Positions 25,417 to 33,370 of a stretch of 64,000 nucleotides of DNA are shown one piece after another (the stretch's first letter is position 1; each line of letters begins with the position of its first letter). The DNA comes from Pelobium manganitolerans (GTDB lineage Bacteria; Bacteroidota; Bacteroidia; Sphingobacteriales; Sphingobacteriaceae), in the NCBI RefSeq assembly GCF_003609575.1, contig NZ_MBTA01000001.1:310001-374000 (forward strand), read 5' to 3'. Below the pieces are notes generated by a model. The model was not told where the DNA came from and did no database searches. It was given only the letters and a program-made list of their open reading frames with translations. The translations under genes and the position numbers were made by a program.

Positions 25417-26691
25417 TTAAGCGCCTATTACAGTTCCGTCTGGAATGTACGCGCTTTTTTTAATTACAATAATTCCTTCTTTTACGGTATGCGTTTCGGC
25501 ATCAGAATCTGGCAGGTGCGAACCACCTTTAATGACCACGTTATTGCCTATGTAACAGTTTTTATCAATAATGGCATTTTCTATCACGCAGTTTTCACCA
25601 ATGCCGGTTAAAGGCTTATGCGCCGTGGCTATGCCGTTAATTTCTTCTAATGTTTGGTAATAATCGCAACCCATAATATAGGCGCCGTTTATTTTAGTGC
25701 CTTTGCCAATGCGGCTGCGGATACCAATTACCGCTCTTTTAATTTCTTCGGCATGGATGATACAGCCATCTGCAATAATTACATTTTCTAACCGCGTACC
25801 GCCCAGTTTGCTTGGGGGCAACATCCGTGCGCGCGAATAAATAGGATCCCGCGCAAAAAGGTTAAATTCCGGAATATCATCGGTTAAGCCCAAATTGGCC
25901 TCAAAAAACGAATCAATGTTACCAATATCTGTCCAGTAACCTTCGTATTGGAAGCTGATGATTTTGTTTACCCCAACGGCATCTGGGATAATCTGCTTGC
26001 CAAAGTCGTGTCGGTCGTTACCTTCCAACATATTGATTAGGATGTCTTTATTAAACAGGTAAATACCCATCGAGGCCAAGTAGTGGCGTCCGGCGGCCTT
26101 CATCTCATCGCCCACCTCAGACTCCCAGCCTATAATTTTCTCGGCATTCGGTTTTTCGGTAAAGCAAGTGATGTTTAAGTCGGCATCGGCTTTTAAAATG
26201 CCGAAGCTAGTGCCATCTTTGGCGTTAACCGGTATAGTGGCTATCGTAATTTCGGCGCCTTTTTCAATATGGTTTTTAATCATCACACTAAAATCCATCT
26301 GGTAAAGCTGGTCGCCAGAAAGGATAAGTACGTATTCAAAATCGTGCTGTTTAATGTGGTGCAGGCTTTGGCGTACCGCATCTGCCGTACCTTGGTACCA
26401 AGCGGTATTGCTGGGCGTTTGCTCGGCCGCCAAAATATCCACAAAAGCGTGGCTAAAGAAACTAAAGTTATAGGTGTTTTTAATGTGTTTGTTTAACGAT
26501 GCCGAGTTAAACTGGGTAAGCACGTACATGCGTCGCAAGCCCGAGTTGATACAGTTGGAGATGGGGATATCCACCAAACGGTATTTTCCGGCTATTGGCA
26601 CAGCTGGCTTGGATCGGGTGGCCGTTAACGGGGATAACCGAGAGCCTTGGCCTCCGCCCAAAATGATGGAAATAACTTTAGATTCGTACAT
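25417..26691 (-). CDS. glgC: Glucose-1-phosphate adenylyltransferase
   Basis: A 424-residue ADP-glucose pyrophosphorylase, which makes ADP-glucose for glycogen. The nucleotidyltransferase motif GGGQGSRLSPLTATRSKPAVPIAGKYRLVDIPISNCINSG spans about residues 13-52. The sugar-phosphate site WYQGTADAVRQ lies near 98, and the glucose-1-phosphate segment FTEKP near 174. A C-terminal left-handed beta-helix covers the last 130 residues. It is 6 bp after glgA in the same direction, so the two form an operon. Confidence 0.97.
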   Translation of the reverse strand: MYESKVISIILGGGQGSRLSPLTATRSKPAVPIAGKYRLVDIPISNCINSGLRRMYVLTQFNSASLNKHIKNTYNFSFFSHAFVDILAAEQTPSNTAWYQGTADAVRQSLHHIKQHDFEYVLILSGDQLYQMDFSVMIKNHIEKGAEITIATIPVNAKDGTSFGILKADADLNITCFTEKPNAEKIIGWESEVGDEMKAAGRHYLASMGIYLFNKDILINMLEGNDRHDFGKQIIPDAVGVNKIISFQYEGYWTDIGNIDSFFEANLGLTDDIPEFNLFARDPIYSRARMLPPSKLGGTRLENVIIADGCIIHAEEIKRAVIGIRSRIGKGTKINGAYIMGCDYYQTLEEINGIATAHKPLTGIGENCVIENAIIDKNCYIGNNVVIKGGSHLPDSDAETHTVKEGIIVIKKSAYIPDGTVIGA

Positions 26692-26697
26692 AGTTTT

Positions 26698-28110
26698 TTA
26701 TTTTAAGCTGTTATATAATTCTATATAGGCGGCGGCAGACTTATTCCAAGAAAAATCTAGTTCCATCATTCTTTTGCGGACTTGGTTTAGCTTTTTGCTG
26801 TCGTTATATAAATGCATTGCGCGGTCAATGGCGTGCACCATTTCCATGGTATCTAAGTTATCAAATCTGATACCATATCCGTTGCTTTCGCCGATATCAA
26901 TAACGGTATCTTTTAGCCCTCCTGTAGAGCGTACAATAGGTACCGTACCGTAGCGTAACGAGTACAGTTGGTTTAGGCCGCAAGGTTCCACGCGCGAGGG
27001 CATCAAAATAAAATCGGCACTGCCGTAAATCTGGTGCGATAGCGCCTCGTCATAACCTATAAAGCAATTAAAATTGCGCAGGTAGCGCTGCACTTCTTCT
27101 AAACTCATTTCTATGGCTTTCTCGCCCGAACCTAAAATCAAGAAATTGAGTTCGGATTGGTGCCGCAAAAAAACCTCGCGCACCAGCTCTACCAACATGT
27201 CGGCCCCTTTTTCGATGACTAAACGGCCAATAAAAGTGAACAGCGGTTTGCTGGGGTCCAAGTTAAAGCGTTCGCATACGGCAGCCTTATTGACGGCTTT
27301 TGCTTCGTTTACGTTTGTGCGCTGGTAATGGTGCGTTAACATAGGGTCTGTAGCCGGATTCCAAACCTCTACATCAATGCCGTTTAAAATGCCCTGTCCT
27401 TTTCCCTGCTCTATCTCAAACAAAAACTCTAGCCCGTGCGCGTGGTGCTTTATTTCTTCCAGGTAACTTGGCGAAACGGTGGTGTATTTCCAACAGCATT
27501 TTATCGCGGCAGCCAAAGGGTTTATACAATTGTTCCATTCTAACACACCACCGCTTTCGGCACTTACTTCTGGCAGGTAATGAAATTTTTCCCAGCCCAT
27601 CCAACCTTGGTATTCGCCGTTGTGGATGGTGAAAACGCTGGGCGTTTGCGCTAGAGCAAGATATTTGTTAGAGTATTTAATAAGGAACGGAACCAAGCCC
27701 GTGTGATGATCGTGACAATGGAAAACATCAATTTTTTTGCCGGTGGCGATAATCCAATCTAAAACTGCCAGTTGGAAAGCTACAAACTGTTCGGTTTCAT
27801 CTGGGTACGAGTAAATCTCGGGCCGATCCAGCAGTTCGGGGATTTTTACGAGGTATAGCTCAAAGCCTAAGGTGTTGTTCTGCTCTTTTAAAACTTGGAA
27901 ATCAAAACTCCGGTAACCCAATTTGGAAGAAGCCTGATAAACTGTTTCAAACTGATGGCTTTGGCTAAACTTACGGTCATAAAAAGGCATAGCCACCATA
28001 GCCTGCACGCCTAAACCGACTTGGTATTTGGGCAATGCGCCTACAACATCGCCTAAACCGCCGGCTTTTGCCACCGGATAGCACTCCGCACTTAAATGTA
28101 AAATATTCAT
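26698..28110 (-). CDS. glgA: Glycogen synthase (GT5 family)
   Basis: A 470-residue glycosyltransferase that adds glucose from ADP-glucose to growing alpha-1,4-glucan. The N-terminal ADP-glucose motif is AKAGGLGDVVGALPKY (KxGGL, about residues 15-30). The C-terminal GT-B half has FTFIGRLVIEKGADML and the EPCGLNQLYSLRYGTVPIVRSTGGLKDTV nucleotide-binding region (about 378-406). It is upstream of glgC. No branching enzyme or phosphorylase is seen here. Confidence 0.96.
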   Translation of the reverse strand: MNILHLSAECYPVAKAGGLGDVVGALPKYQVGLGVQAMVAMPFYDRKFSQSHQFETVYQASSKLGYRSFDFQVLKEQNNTLGFELYLVKIPELLDRPEIYSYPDETEQFVAFQLAVLDWIIATGKKIDVFHCHDHHTGLVPFLIKYSNKYLALAQTPSVFTIHNGEYQGWMGWEKFHYLPEVSAESGGVLEWNNCINPLAAAIKCCWKYTTVSPSYLEEIKHHAHGLEFLFEIEQGKGQGILNGIDVEVWNPATDPMLTHHYQRTNVNEAKAVNKAAVCERFNLDPSKPLFTFIGRLVIEKGADMLVELVREVFLRHQSELNFLILGSGEKAIEMSLEEVQRYLRNFNCFIGYDEALSHQIYGSADFILMPSRVEPCGLNQLYSLRYGTVPIVRSTGGLKDTVIDIGESNGYGIRFDNLDTMEMVHAIDRAMHLYNDSKKLNQVRKRMMELDFSWNKSAAAYIELYNSLK

Positions 28111-28140
28111 GGTTTATATATAAATCAAGGTAGCGATTTA

Positions 28141-28174
28141 AAAAGTGAAAAGTAAAAATTAAAAAGCAAAAATT
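28141..28174 (+). repeat. A-rich degenerate heptamer tract
   Basis: Consecutive units AAAAGTG, AAAAGTA, AAAATTA, AAAAGCA and AAAATT give a 7-bp period. It resembles the heptamer tracts around groEL at 62374-62524 in style, not in sequence. Confidence 0.5.
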
Positions 28175-28309
28175 ATTGCTCCGTTTTGCCCCGAGGCATC
28201 TCGCAGACTTATTCTTAGCAAGAAAAATGCAGTTTTCATTTATAACACGTTAAAAAATGTATATGCCTTATGATGTAAAGACTTTAGAAATGAAGCATAA
28301 CTTATTTAC

Positions 28310-28410
28310 ACTTCACCCGCACTTCACCCGGACATAGCCCGGACTGTACCCGGACGTTACCCGTATAAATCGCGGGTAAGGTCTTAGTTAGGTACGGGTA
28401 AAGTCCGGGT
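28310..28410. repeat. Head-to-head array of 11-bp repeats
   Basis: Five direct units of 11 bp: ACTTCACCCGC (28310), ACTTCACCCGG (28321), ACATAGCCCGG (28332), ACTGTACCCGG (28343), ACGTTACCCGT (28354). After a 7-bp centre the same unit continues on the opposite strand: ACCTTACCCGC (28372-28382), ACCTAACTAAG (28383-28393, decayed), ACTTTACCCGT (28394-28404) and a partial unit to 28410. The array lies in the 418-bp gap between divergent glgA and thiL. Confidence 0.85.
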
Positions 28411-28503
28411 TATTATTGAACGTCTGCCGGTGGAGGGTCGGATTAGAAATAGGTTGGTTGGGCACATATATTTTATTTAACCCGCTATTTAAAAGGCATT
28501 ATT

Positions 28504-28511
28504 TAACTTTG
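28504..28511 (+). promoter_or_regulatory. Candidate -7 element of thiL
   Basis: TAACTTTG matches TAnnTTTG and ends 17 bp before the thiL ATG. No exact -33 partner was found. Confidence 0.45.
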
Positions 28512-28528
28512 CGAAAAAAGAATTAAAA

Positions 28529-29578
28529 ATGTTTGAACAGCGCGAGAAGACAGAACTAGCCAATTTAGGAGAATTTGGCCTGATAAAACATTTGACGCAA
28601 CACATCAAGCTCAACCAAAAAAGCACGGTTAAAGGAGTGGGGGACGATGCGGCCGTGCTCGACTTTGGCAATAAAAAAACCCTAGTTTCAACGGATATGT
28701 TGTTAGAAGGCATACACTTCGATTTGGCTTTTACCCCATTAAAGCACTTAGGCTATAAAGCTATCCAAGTAAACTTGAGCGATATTTACGCGATGAATGG
28801 CACGGCCAGCCAAGTTACGGTATCCATCGGGCTGTCCAGTAAATTCCCTTTAGAGGCGGTGGAAGAACTTTACGAAGGAATGCTGCTGGCTTGCAAAAAA
28901 TATCAGGTAGATTTAATCGGTGGCGATACCACCTCGTCTAAACAAGGATTGGTAATTTCGGTGACCAGCATCGGCTATGCCGAAGAAAAAAACATTTGTT
29001 ACCGTAACGGCGCCGAAGAAGGTGATTTAATTTGTGTTTCCGGCGATTTGGGCGGGGCTTATGTTGGTTTGCAATTGCTGGAGCGCGAAAAGCAGGTCTT
29101 TTTAAGCAACCCAAACATACAGCCAGATTTAGAAGGAAAAGACTATATTGTAGAACGCCAACTAAAACCCGAAGCTAGGATTGATATTGTAGATTTATTA
29201 GCCAAGCTGGAGATAAAACCGACATCCATGATTGACGTATCAGACGGTTTAGCTTCAGAAATTTTGCACATCACCAGCCAATCTAAAAAAGGCTGTAAAA
29301 TTTACGAGGAGAAAATCCCTTTGGATCCTATGACGGTGGATACGGCGCGTGAATTTGGTTTGGACCCAACGGTTTGTGCTTTAAGCGGCGGCGAAGATTA
29401 CGAACTTTTATTTACAATTAAGCAGGCCGATTACGATAAAATGAAACATGATGTGGATATATCCATCATCGGTTATATTACTGAAGAGAGCGCGGGAAAT
29501 TATTTAATTACAAAATCTGGAAATATACACGAGCTAAAGGCCCAGGGTTGGAACGCATTTAAATCTACAACAGCATAA
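28529..29578 (+). CDS. thiL: Thiamine-monophosphate kinase
   Basis: A 349-residue ThiL of the AIR synthase-like (PurM) fold, which phosphorylates thiamine phosphate to thiamine pyrophosphate. The N-terminal metal/nucleotide motif VKGVGDDAAVLDFG is at about residues 35-48. VSTDMLLEGIHFDL, the DLIGGDTT loop (about 129-136) and MIDVSDGLASEILHI (about 232-246) are conserved. The gene begins a rightward cluster with a MaoC-like gene 3 bp downstream. Confidence 0.95.
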   Translation: MFEQREKTELANLGEFGLIKHLTQHIKLNQKSTVKGVGDDAAVLDFGNKKTLVSTDMLLEGIHFDLAFTPLKHLGYKAIQVNLSDIYAMNGTASQVTVSIGLSSKFPLEAVEELYEGMLLACKKYQVDLIGGDTTSSKQGLVISVTSIGYAEEKNICYRNGAEEGDLICVSGDLGGAYVGLQLLEREKQVFLSNPNIQPDLEGKDYIVERQLKPEARIDIVDLLAKLEIKPTSMIDVSDGLASEILHITSQSKKGCKIYEEKIPLDPMTVDTAREFGLDPTVCALSGGEDYELLFTIKQADYDKMKHDVDISIIGYITEESAGNYLITKSGNIHELKAQGWNAFKSTTA

Positions 29579-29581
29579 GAT

Positions 29582-30043
29582 ATGATTACGATTAAAAATC
29601 ACGCGGAGTTTGAATCTTACCTAGGGCAAGAGCTGGGCGTTTCGGAATGGCATCAGATAAGCCAGCAACAGATTAACCTTTTTGCCGACGCTACATTGGA
29701 CCATCAATGGATACATATTGATGAGGAGCGTGCTAAAACGGACAGCCCCTTCCAAAGCACTATTGCGCATGGTTATCTAACGCTATCGCTTATCCCTTAT
29801 CTTTGGAAACAGATTATAGCTATCCAAAACCTTAAAATGGAGATTAATTATGGGATTGAGAAATTGCGTTTTGCCCAAGCAGTAAAGGTAAATAGTCAGG
29901 TGCGTTTAAAAGTCCGTTTAGCGGCTATAGCAAATTTAAGAGGCGTAACCCGCGCAAATATTGCTATCGAGTTAGAAATTAAGGACGAGAAAAAGCCCGC
30001 GTTTACCGGCGAAGCGGTTTTCCTTTATCACTTCAACGCCTAA
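29582..30043 (+). CDS. MaoC-family hot-dog dehydratase (NodN-like)
   Basis: A 153-residue single hot-dog domain of the MaoC/NodN type. The hydratase motif is DHQWIHIDEERAKTDSPFQSTIAHGYLTLSL (about residues 38-68) with the catalytic Asp and His. Relatives hydrate enoyl-CoA thioesters. The substrate is not known. It is tightly spaced after thiL and before the histidine kinase gene, with no obvious metabolic link. Confidence 0.9.
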   Translation: MITIKNHAEFESYLGQELGVSEWHQISQQQINLFADATLDHQWIHIDEERAKTDSPFQSTIAHGYLTLSLIPYLWKQIIAIQNLKMEINYGIEKLRFAQAVKVNSQVRLKVRLAAIANLRGVTRANIAIELEIKDEKKPAFTGEAVFLYHFNA

Positions 30044-30049
30044 GCATTT

Positions 30050-31342
30050 ATGAAAAGTTTGTCTCGCTTTCTTTGCCGTTTACCAAAACTGTTTATCGGC
30101 AGCGAGACGGATTTTTCATTGGAGCACCGCATATTCCACATCTTTTCTTTTTCGGTTTGTCTTACTACCGTACTTACCTTTTTTGTAAACGTAACGCTCG
30201 GGTTTTTTGAGTCGGCTATTATTGGCATTATTGTTTGCCTGATACAGGGGGTAATACTATACATTAGCCGGGTAGAGCGTAAATTGAATTTGGCGGTTGC
30301 CATTACCGGTGTAGAGCTACATTTGGCGCTTATATTAAGCTACTTTACCAATAGCGGCATTGCGGGGCCTACGGCCTTGCTGTTGTTGGGTGTTTTATAT
30401 CTTATGACCTCCGTAGCGCATAAAAAACGCTTGCTGTTTTGGATTGTGCTAAATGTGCTAACTGTTGGTGGTTTATATTATGCGGAGTACAGCCGGCCAG
30501 ACACGATACTGGTGAGTTACCACACGCGTGCGGCGCAGTACATAGACAATTTAGCTACTTACATTTTGATATTGGTGTTAATGAGCATCAGTATTTTTTA
30601 TACCCGCCGCGCCTATAACAGGCAACGCGCTAATTTGGAAGAAAAAGCCACCGCCCTTGAGCAGCTAAACGCCAGTAAAAATAAGCTTTTTTCTATTGTA
30701 TCGCATGATTTGCGCGCACCCGTTGGCGCTGTAAAGCAATACTTGGATTTTTTAAGAACTAATGAGTTAAGTGCCGAGGAGCGAAAAACCATCGAAGACG
30801 CTTTAATTAAATCAACAAATGATGCTTATGAGCTTCTAGATAAGTTGCTGATTTGGGCAAAAGGACAATTGGGCGGGACCCGAGCCCATTTGGTTTCTTT
30901 AGATGCAGCCGTGAGTTTAGCCAATTTGTTAAAACAAGTAGAAGAAAAAGCCAACGAAAAGCAAATTAGCTTTAAAAGTAGTTTTGCCTGTCCGCGCATA
31001 TTGGCAGATGAACACATGTTAAACCTAATTATTCGCAACCTGTTATATAACGCCTTAAAGTTTTCTGAAGTTGGCGGAGAAGTGTCTTTGACGCTTAGCG
31101 TAGAAAACGGAGAAGCCCTTTTTAAAGTGACAGATAGTGGCATGGGCATTTCGTTAGAAAACCAACAGAAGATATTTTCTTTAGATGTTCAATCCACCCT
31201 CGGTACACATAAAGAAAAAGGAACCGGTTTGGGGCTTTTGCTTTGTAAAGAATACGCCGGTTTGCAAAACGGCGCCATCTGGTTCTATTCCGAGCCTAAA
31301 AAAGGAAGCGTTTTCTATCTTTCTTTGCCTTTATCTGCTTAG
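30050..31342 (+). CDS. Membrane-bound sensor histidine kinase
   Basis: A 430-residue two-component sensor kinase. The N-terminal half has about six membrane helices (residues 25-185), followed by a short coiled linker. The kinase core has an H-box (KLFSIVSHDLRAPVGAVKQY, phospho-accepting His at about 222), an N-box (LIIRNLLYNALKFSE), G1 (VTDSGMGIS) and G2 (GTGLGLLLC). There is no receiver or output domain and no adjacent response regulator, so the partner is elsewhere. The signal is unknown. It lies 6 bp after the MaoC-like gene. Confidence 0.92.
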   Translation: MKSLSRFLCRLPKLFIGSETDFSLEHRIFHIFSFSVCLTTVLTFFVNVTLGFFESAIIGIIVCLIQGVILYISRVERKLNLAVAITGVELHLALILSYFTNSGIAGPTALLLLGVLYLMTSVAHKKRLLFWIVLNVLTVGGLYYAEYSRPDTILVSYHTRAAQYIDNLATYILILVLMSISIFYTRRAYNRQRANLEEKATALEQLNASKNKLFSIVSHDLRAPVGAVKQYLDFLRTNELSAEERKTIEDALIKSTNDAYELLDKLLIWAKGQLGGTRAHLVSLDAAVSLANLLKQVEEKANEKQISFKSSFACPRILADEHMLNLIIRNLLYNALKFSEVGGEVSLTLSVENGEALFKVTDSGMGISLENQQKIFSLDVQSTLGTHKEKGTGLGLLLCKEYAGLQNGAIWFYSEPKKGSVFYLSLPLSA

Positions 31343-31503
31343 TTCTAAAAAAACATCTTCTAAATTGTAATAAAAAGGAATTATTGGAGATTGTTTGCTC
31401 TAAATTCCGTAAAATTCAACCATATTTTGTTGTGGTTTGTGGTAAATATTAAAATTTAATACAAAAAAATCAATAAAGGCTTCTTTTTTTTAGTTTGGTT
31501 AGA

Positions 31504-31511
31504 TACTTTTG
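31504..31511 (+). promoter_or_regulatory. Candidate -7 element of the ammonium transporter gene
   Basis: TACTTTTG matches TAnnTTTG. It ends 24 bp before the ATG at 31536. Because it covers the possible TTG start at 31509, it argues for the ATG at 31536. Confidence 0.5.
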
Positions 31512-31535
31512 TCTAAGTTTTTTAATAAAATTGAA

Positions 31536-32849
31536 ATGGCAAAGAAATTATCTAAAATACCCTTCGTTTTTTTAGCGATTATTGTGATTGTGGGTCTTTT
31601 TTTTCCGAGTGTTCCGGCAAAAGTAGATACTAGTGCCTATAATTACTCGGATATAGCTTGGATGCTTACTGCATCTGCACTGGTTTTGATTATGACGCCC
31701 GGTTTAGCCTTTTTTTATGGCGGAATGGTGAATAAAAAGAACGTCATCTCTACCATGTTGCAAAGCTTTATATGCATGGCAATTATTAGCGTTTTGTGGA
31801 TGGTTTTCGGCTTTAGCTTGGCGTTTGGAGATACAGTTGGTGGCATTATCGGAAATCCGGCCACCTTTTTTATGATGAACCACGTTATTGATGGCAAACC
31901 TTGGCCCTTGGCGCCAACTATTCCTTTAGTCCTTTTTGCGCTTTATCAGCTTAAATTTGCCATTATCACCCCGGCCTTAATTACCGGCGCTTTTGCAGAA
32001 CGTATCCGCTTTATTTCTTACTGTCTGTTTATATGTTTGTTCTTCATCTTTATATACGCCCCTTTGGCGCACTCCACTTGGCACCCAGACGGGATATTGT
32101 TTAAACTTGGCGTATTGGATTTTGCGGGCGGAACGGTAGTGCACATGTCTGCCGGTTGGGCGGCTCTAGCATCGGCACTATATCTAAAAAAACGTAGCGA
32201 GCCTAATCATCAGCCGGCGCGGGTAACTTACGTTTTGTTGGGTACGGGCTTATTATGGTTTGGCTGGATTGGCTTTAACGGCGGTTCGGCCTATGCCGCC
32301 GGCGATTTAGCCTCCATCGCTTTAGCTAACACAATGGCGGCCTCGGCAGCAGCAGCTTTGGCCTGGATCTTCTTCGATTCATATAAAGGTCGTAAGCCAT
32401 CCGCAATGGGTACATGTATTGGGGCAGTTGTTGGGTTAGTAGCTATTACGCCGGCGGCCGGTTTTGTAACCATCCCACATTCGCTAATTATCGGCGTAAC
32501 AGCGGCAGTAGTAAGCAATTTAATTGTAGAGTGGCGTACCCGCACTTCTATTGATGATACTTTGGATGTTTTCCCTTGCCACGGCGTGGGCGGTATGGTG
32601 GGCATGTTGCTAACGGGCGTATTTGCCAACCAACATATTAACCCGGCAATTGAAAACGGTAACGGACTAATTTTTGGCGAAACGCATTTGTTTTTGGTGC
32701 ATTTGCTGGCATTGGTTGGGGTTTCTGTTTTCGCTTTCGGCGGATCTTGGCTGTTACTGAAGCTGACAGATTTTATCAGCCCTTTGCGTGTTTCTTCCGA
32801 GGATGAAGATTTAGGTTTGGATATCTCTCAGCACGGCGAAAAACTTTAA
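31536..32849 (+). CDS. amt: Ammonium transporter (Amt family)
   Basis: A 437-residue channel-like ammonium transporter with about 11 membrane helices plus an N-terminal signal-like helix. The family signature is in DFAGGTVVHMSAGWAALASALYL (about residues 193-215). The N-terminal MTPGLAFFYGGMVNKKN and the twin-His region (second His in FPCHGVGGMVG, about 342-352) are also present. The start is set at the ATG at 31536; an upstream TTG at 31509 is in frame but lies inside the promoter. No glnK (PII) gene follows, although PII genes often pair with amt. It converges with, and overlaps by 4 bp, the MepB-like gene. Confidence 0.95.
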   Translation: MAKKLSKIPFVFLAIIVIVGLFFPSVPAKVDTSAYNYSDIAWMLTASALVLIMTPGLAFFYGGMVNKKNVISTMLQSFICMAIISVLWMVFGFSLAFGDTVGGIIGNPATFFMMNHVIDGKPWPLAPTIPLVLFALYQLKFAIITPALITGAFAERIRFISYCLFICLFFIFIYAPLAHSTWHPDGILFKLGVLDFAGGTVVHMSAGWAALASALYLKKRSEPNHQPARVTYVLLGTGLLWFGWIGFNGGSAYAAGDLASIALANTMAASAAAALAWIFFDSYKGRKPSAMGTCIGAVVGLVAITPAAGFVTIPHSLIIGVTAAVVSNLIVEWRTRTSIDDTLDVFPCHGVGGMVGMLLTGVFANQHINPAIENGNGLIFGETHLFLVHLLALVGVSVFAFGGSWLLLKLTDFISPLRVSSEDEDLGLDISQHGEKL

Positions 32850-33358
32850 TTGTGTGTAGCAAGATTGCCGGTTGCCCAAATGGTATTGCCGGCAATTCTT
32901 TTAAAAAAATCGTTAGATTCCGGTTTATCCAAATCAACAAAATATACCATTTGCCATTTCTGCGTGTCGATGGCTTGCGCATTATCGGGCGAAACCCAAG
33001 GTGGATAAACCCTAAATCCTAATTTTCCGCCATTTCCGTTTTCAGAGATGATATTCTTTTCTAACAATACTGCTTTCGGAAAAACAAACAAACCATCCCA
33101 AACACCATCTTCACAAGCAATTAAAAGATAATCTAAGTTTTGAGATGCCAAGGGTACATTTTTATTTGCGACACTTTTATCCCAAATTGCTACAAAAGCG
33201 CCGATTTTTTTAGGCGTAACTTTGGCTTTTCTAAAAGCTACCTTATTTGATCCTACACAAAAGGTACATCCGCTGTAAGCGATGTTATCTTTATGCCACG
33301 CAAAATTCTCAATTTTTACTGCTAAAAAGGTTTCTAGTTGTTGCGGACTAAAAATCAT
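32846..33358 (-). CDS. MepB-family protein
   Basis: A 170-residue protein resembling the MepB family named after a Staphylococcus gene of unknown function. It contains YSGCTFCVGSNKVAFRKAKVTPKKIGAFVAIW (about residues 28-59), then FPKAVLLEKNIIS and GFRVYPPWVSPDNAQAIDTQKWQ. No catalytic motif or membrane segment is recognised. It lies 12 bp after feoB in the same direction and may be co-transcribed with iron uptake genes. It overlaps the amt stop tail to tail. Confidence 0.82.
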   Translation of the reverse strand: MIFSPQQLETFLAVKIENFAWHKDNIAYSGCTFCVGSNKVAFRKAKVTPKKIGAFVAIWDKSVANKNVPLASQNLDYLLIACEDGVWDGLFVFPKAVLLEKNIISENGNGGKLGFRVYPPWVSPDNAQAIDTQKWQMVYFVDLDKPESNDFFKRIAGNTIWATGNLATHN

Positions 33359-33370
33359 GCTATGCTTGGG

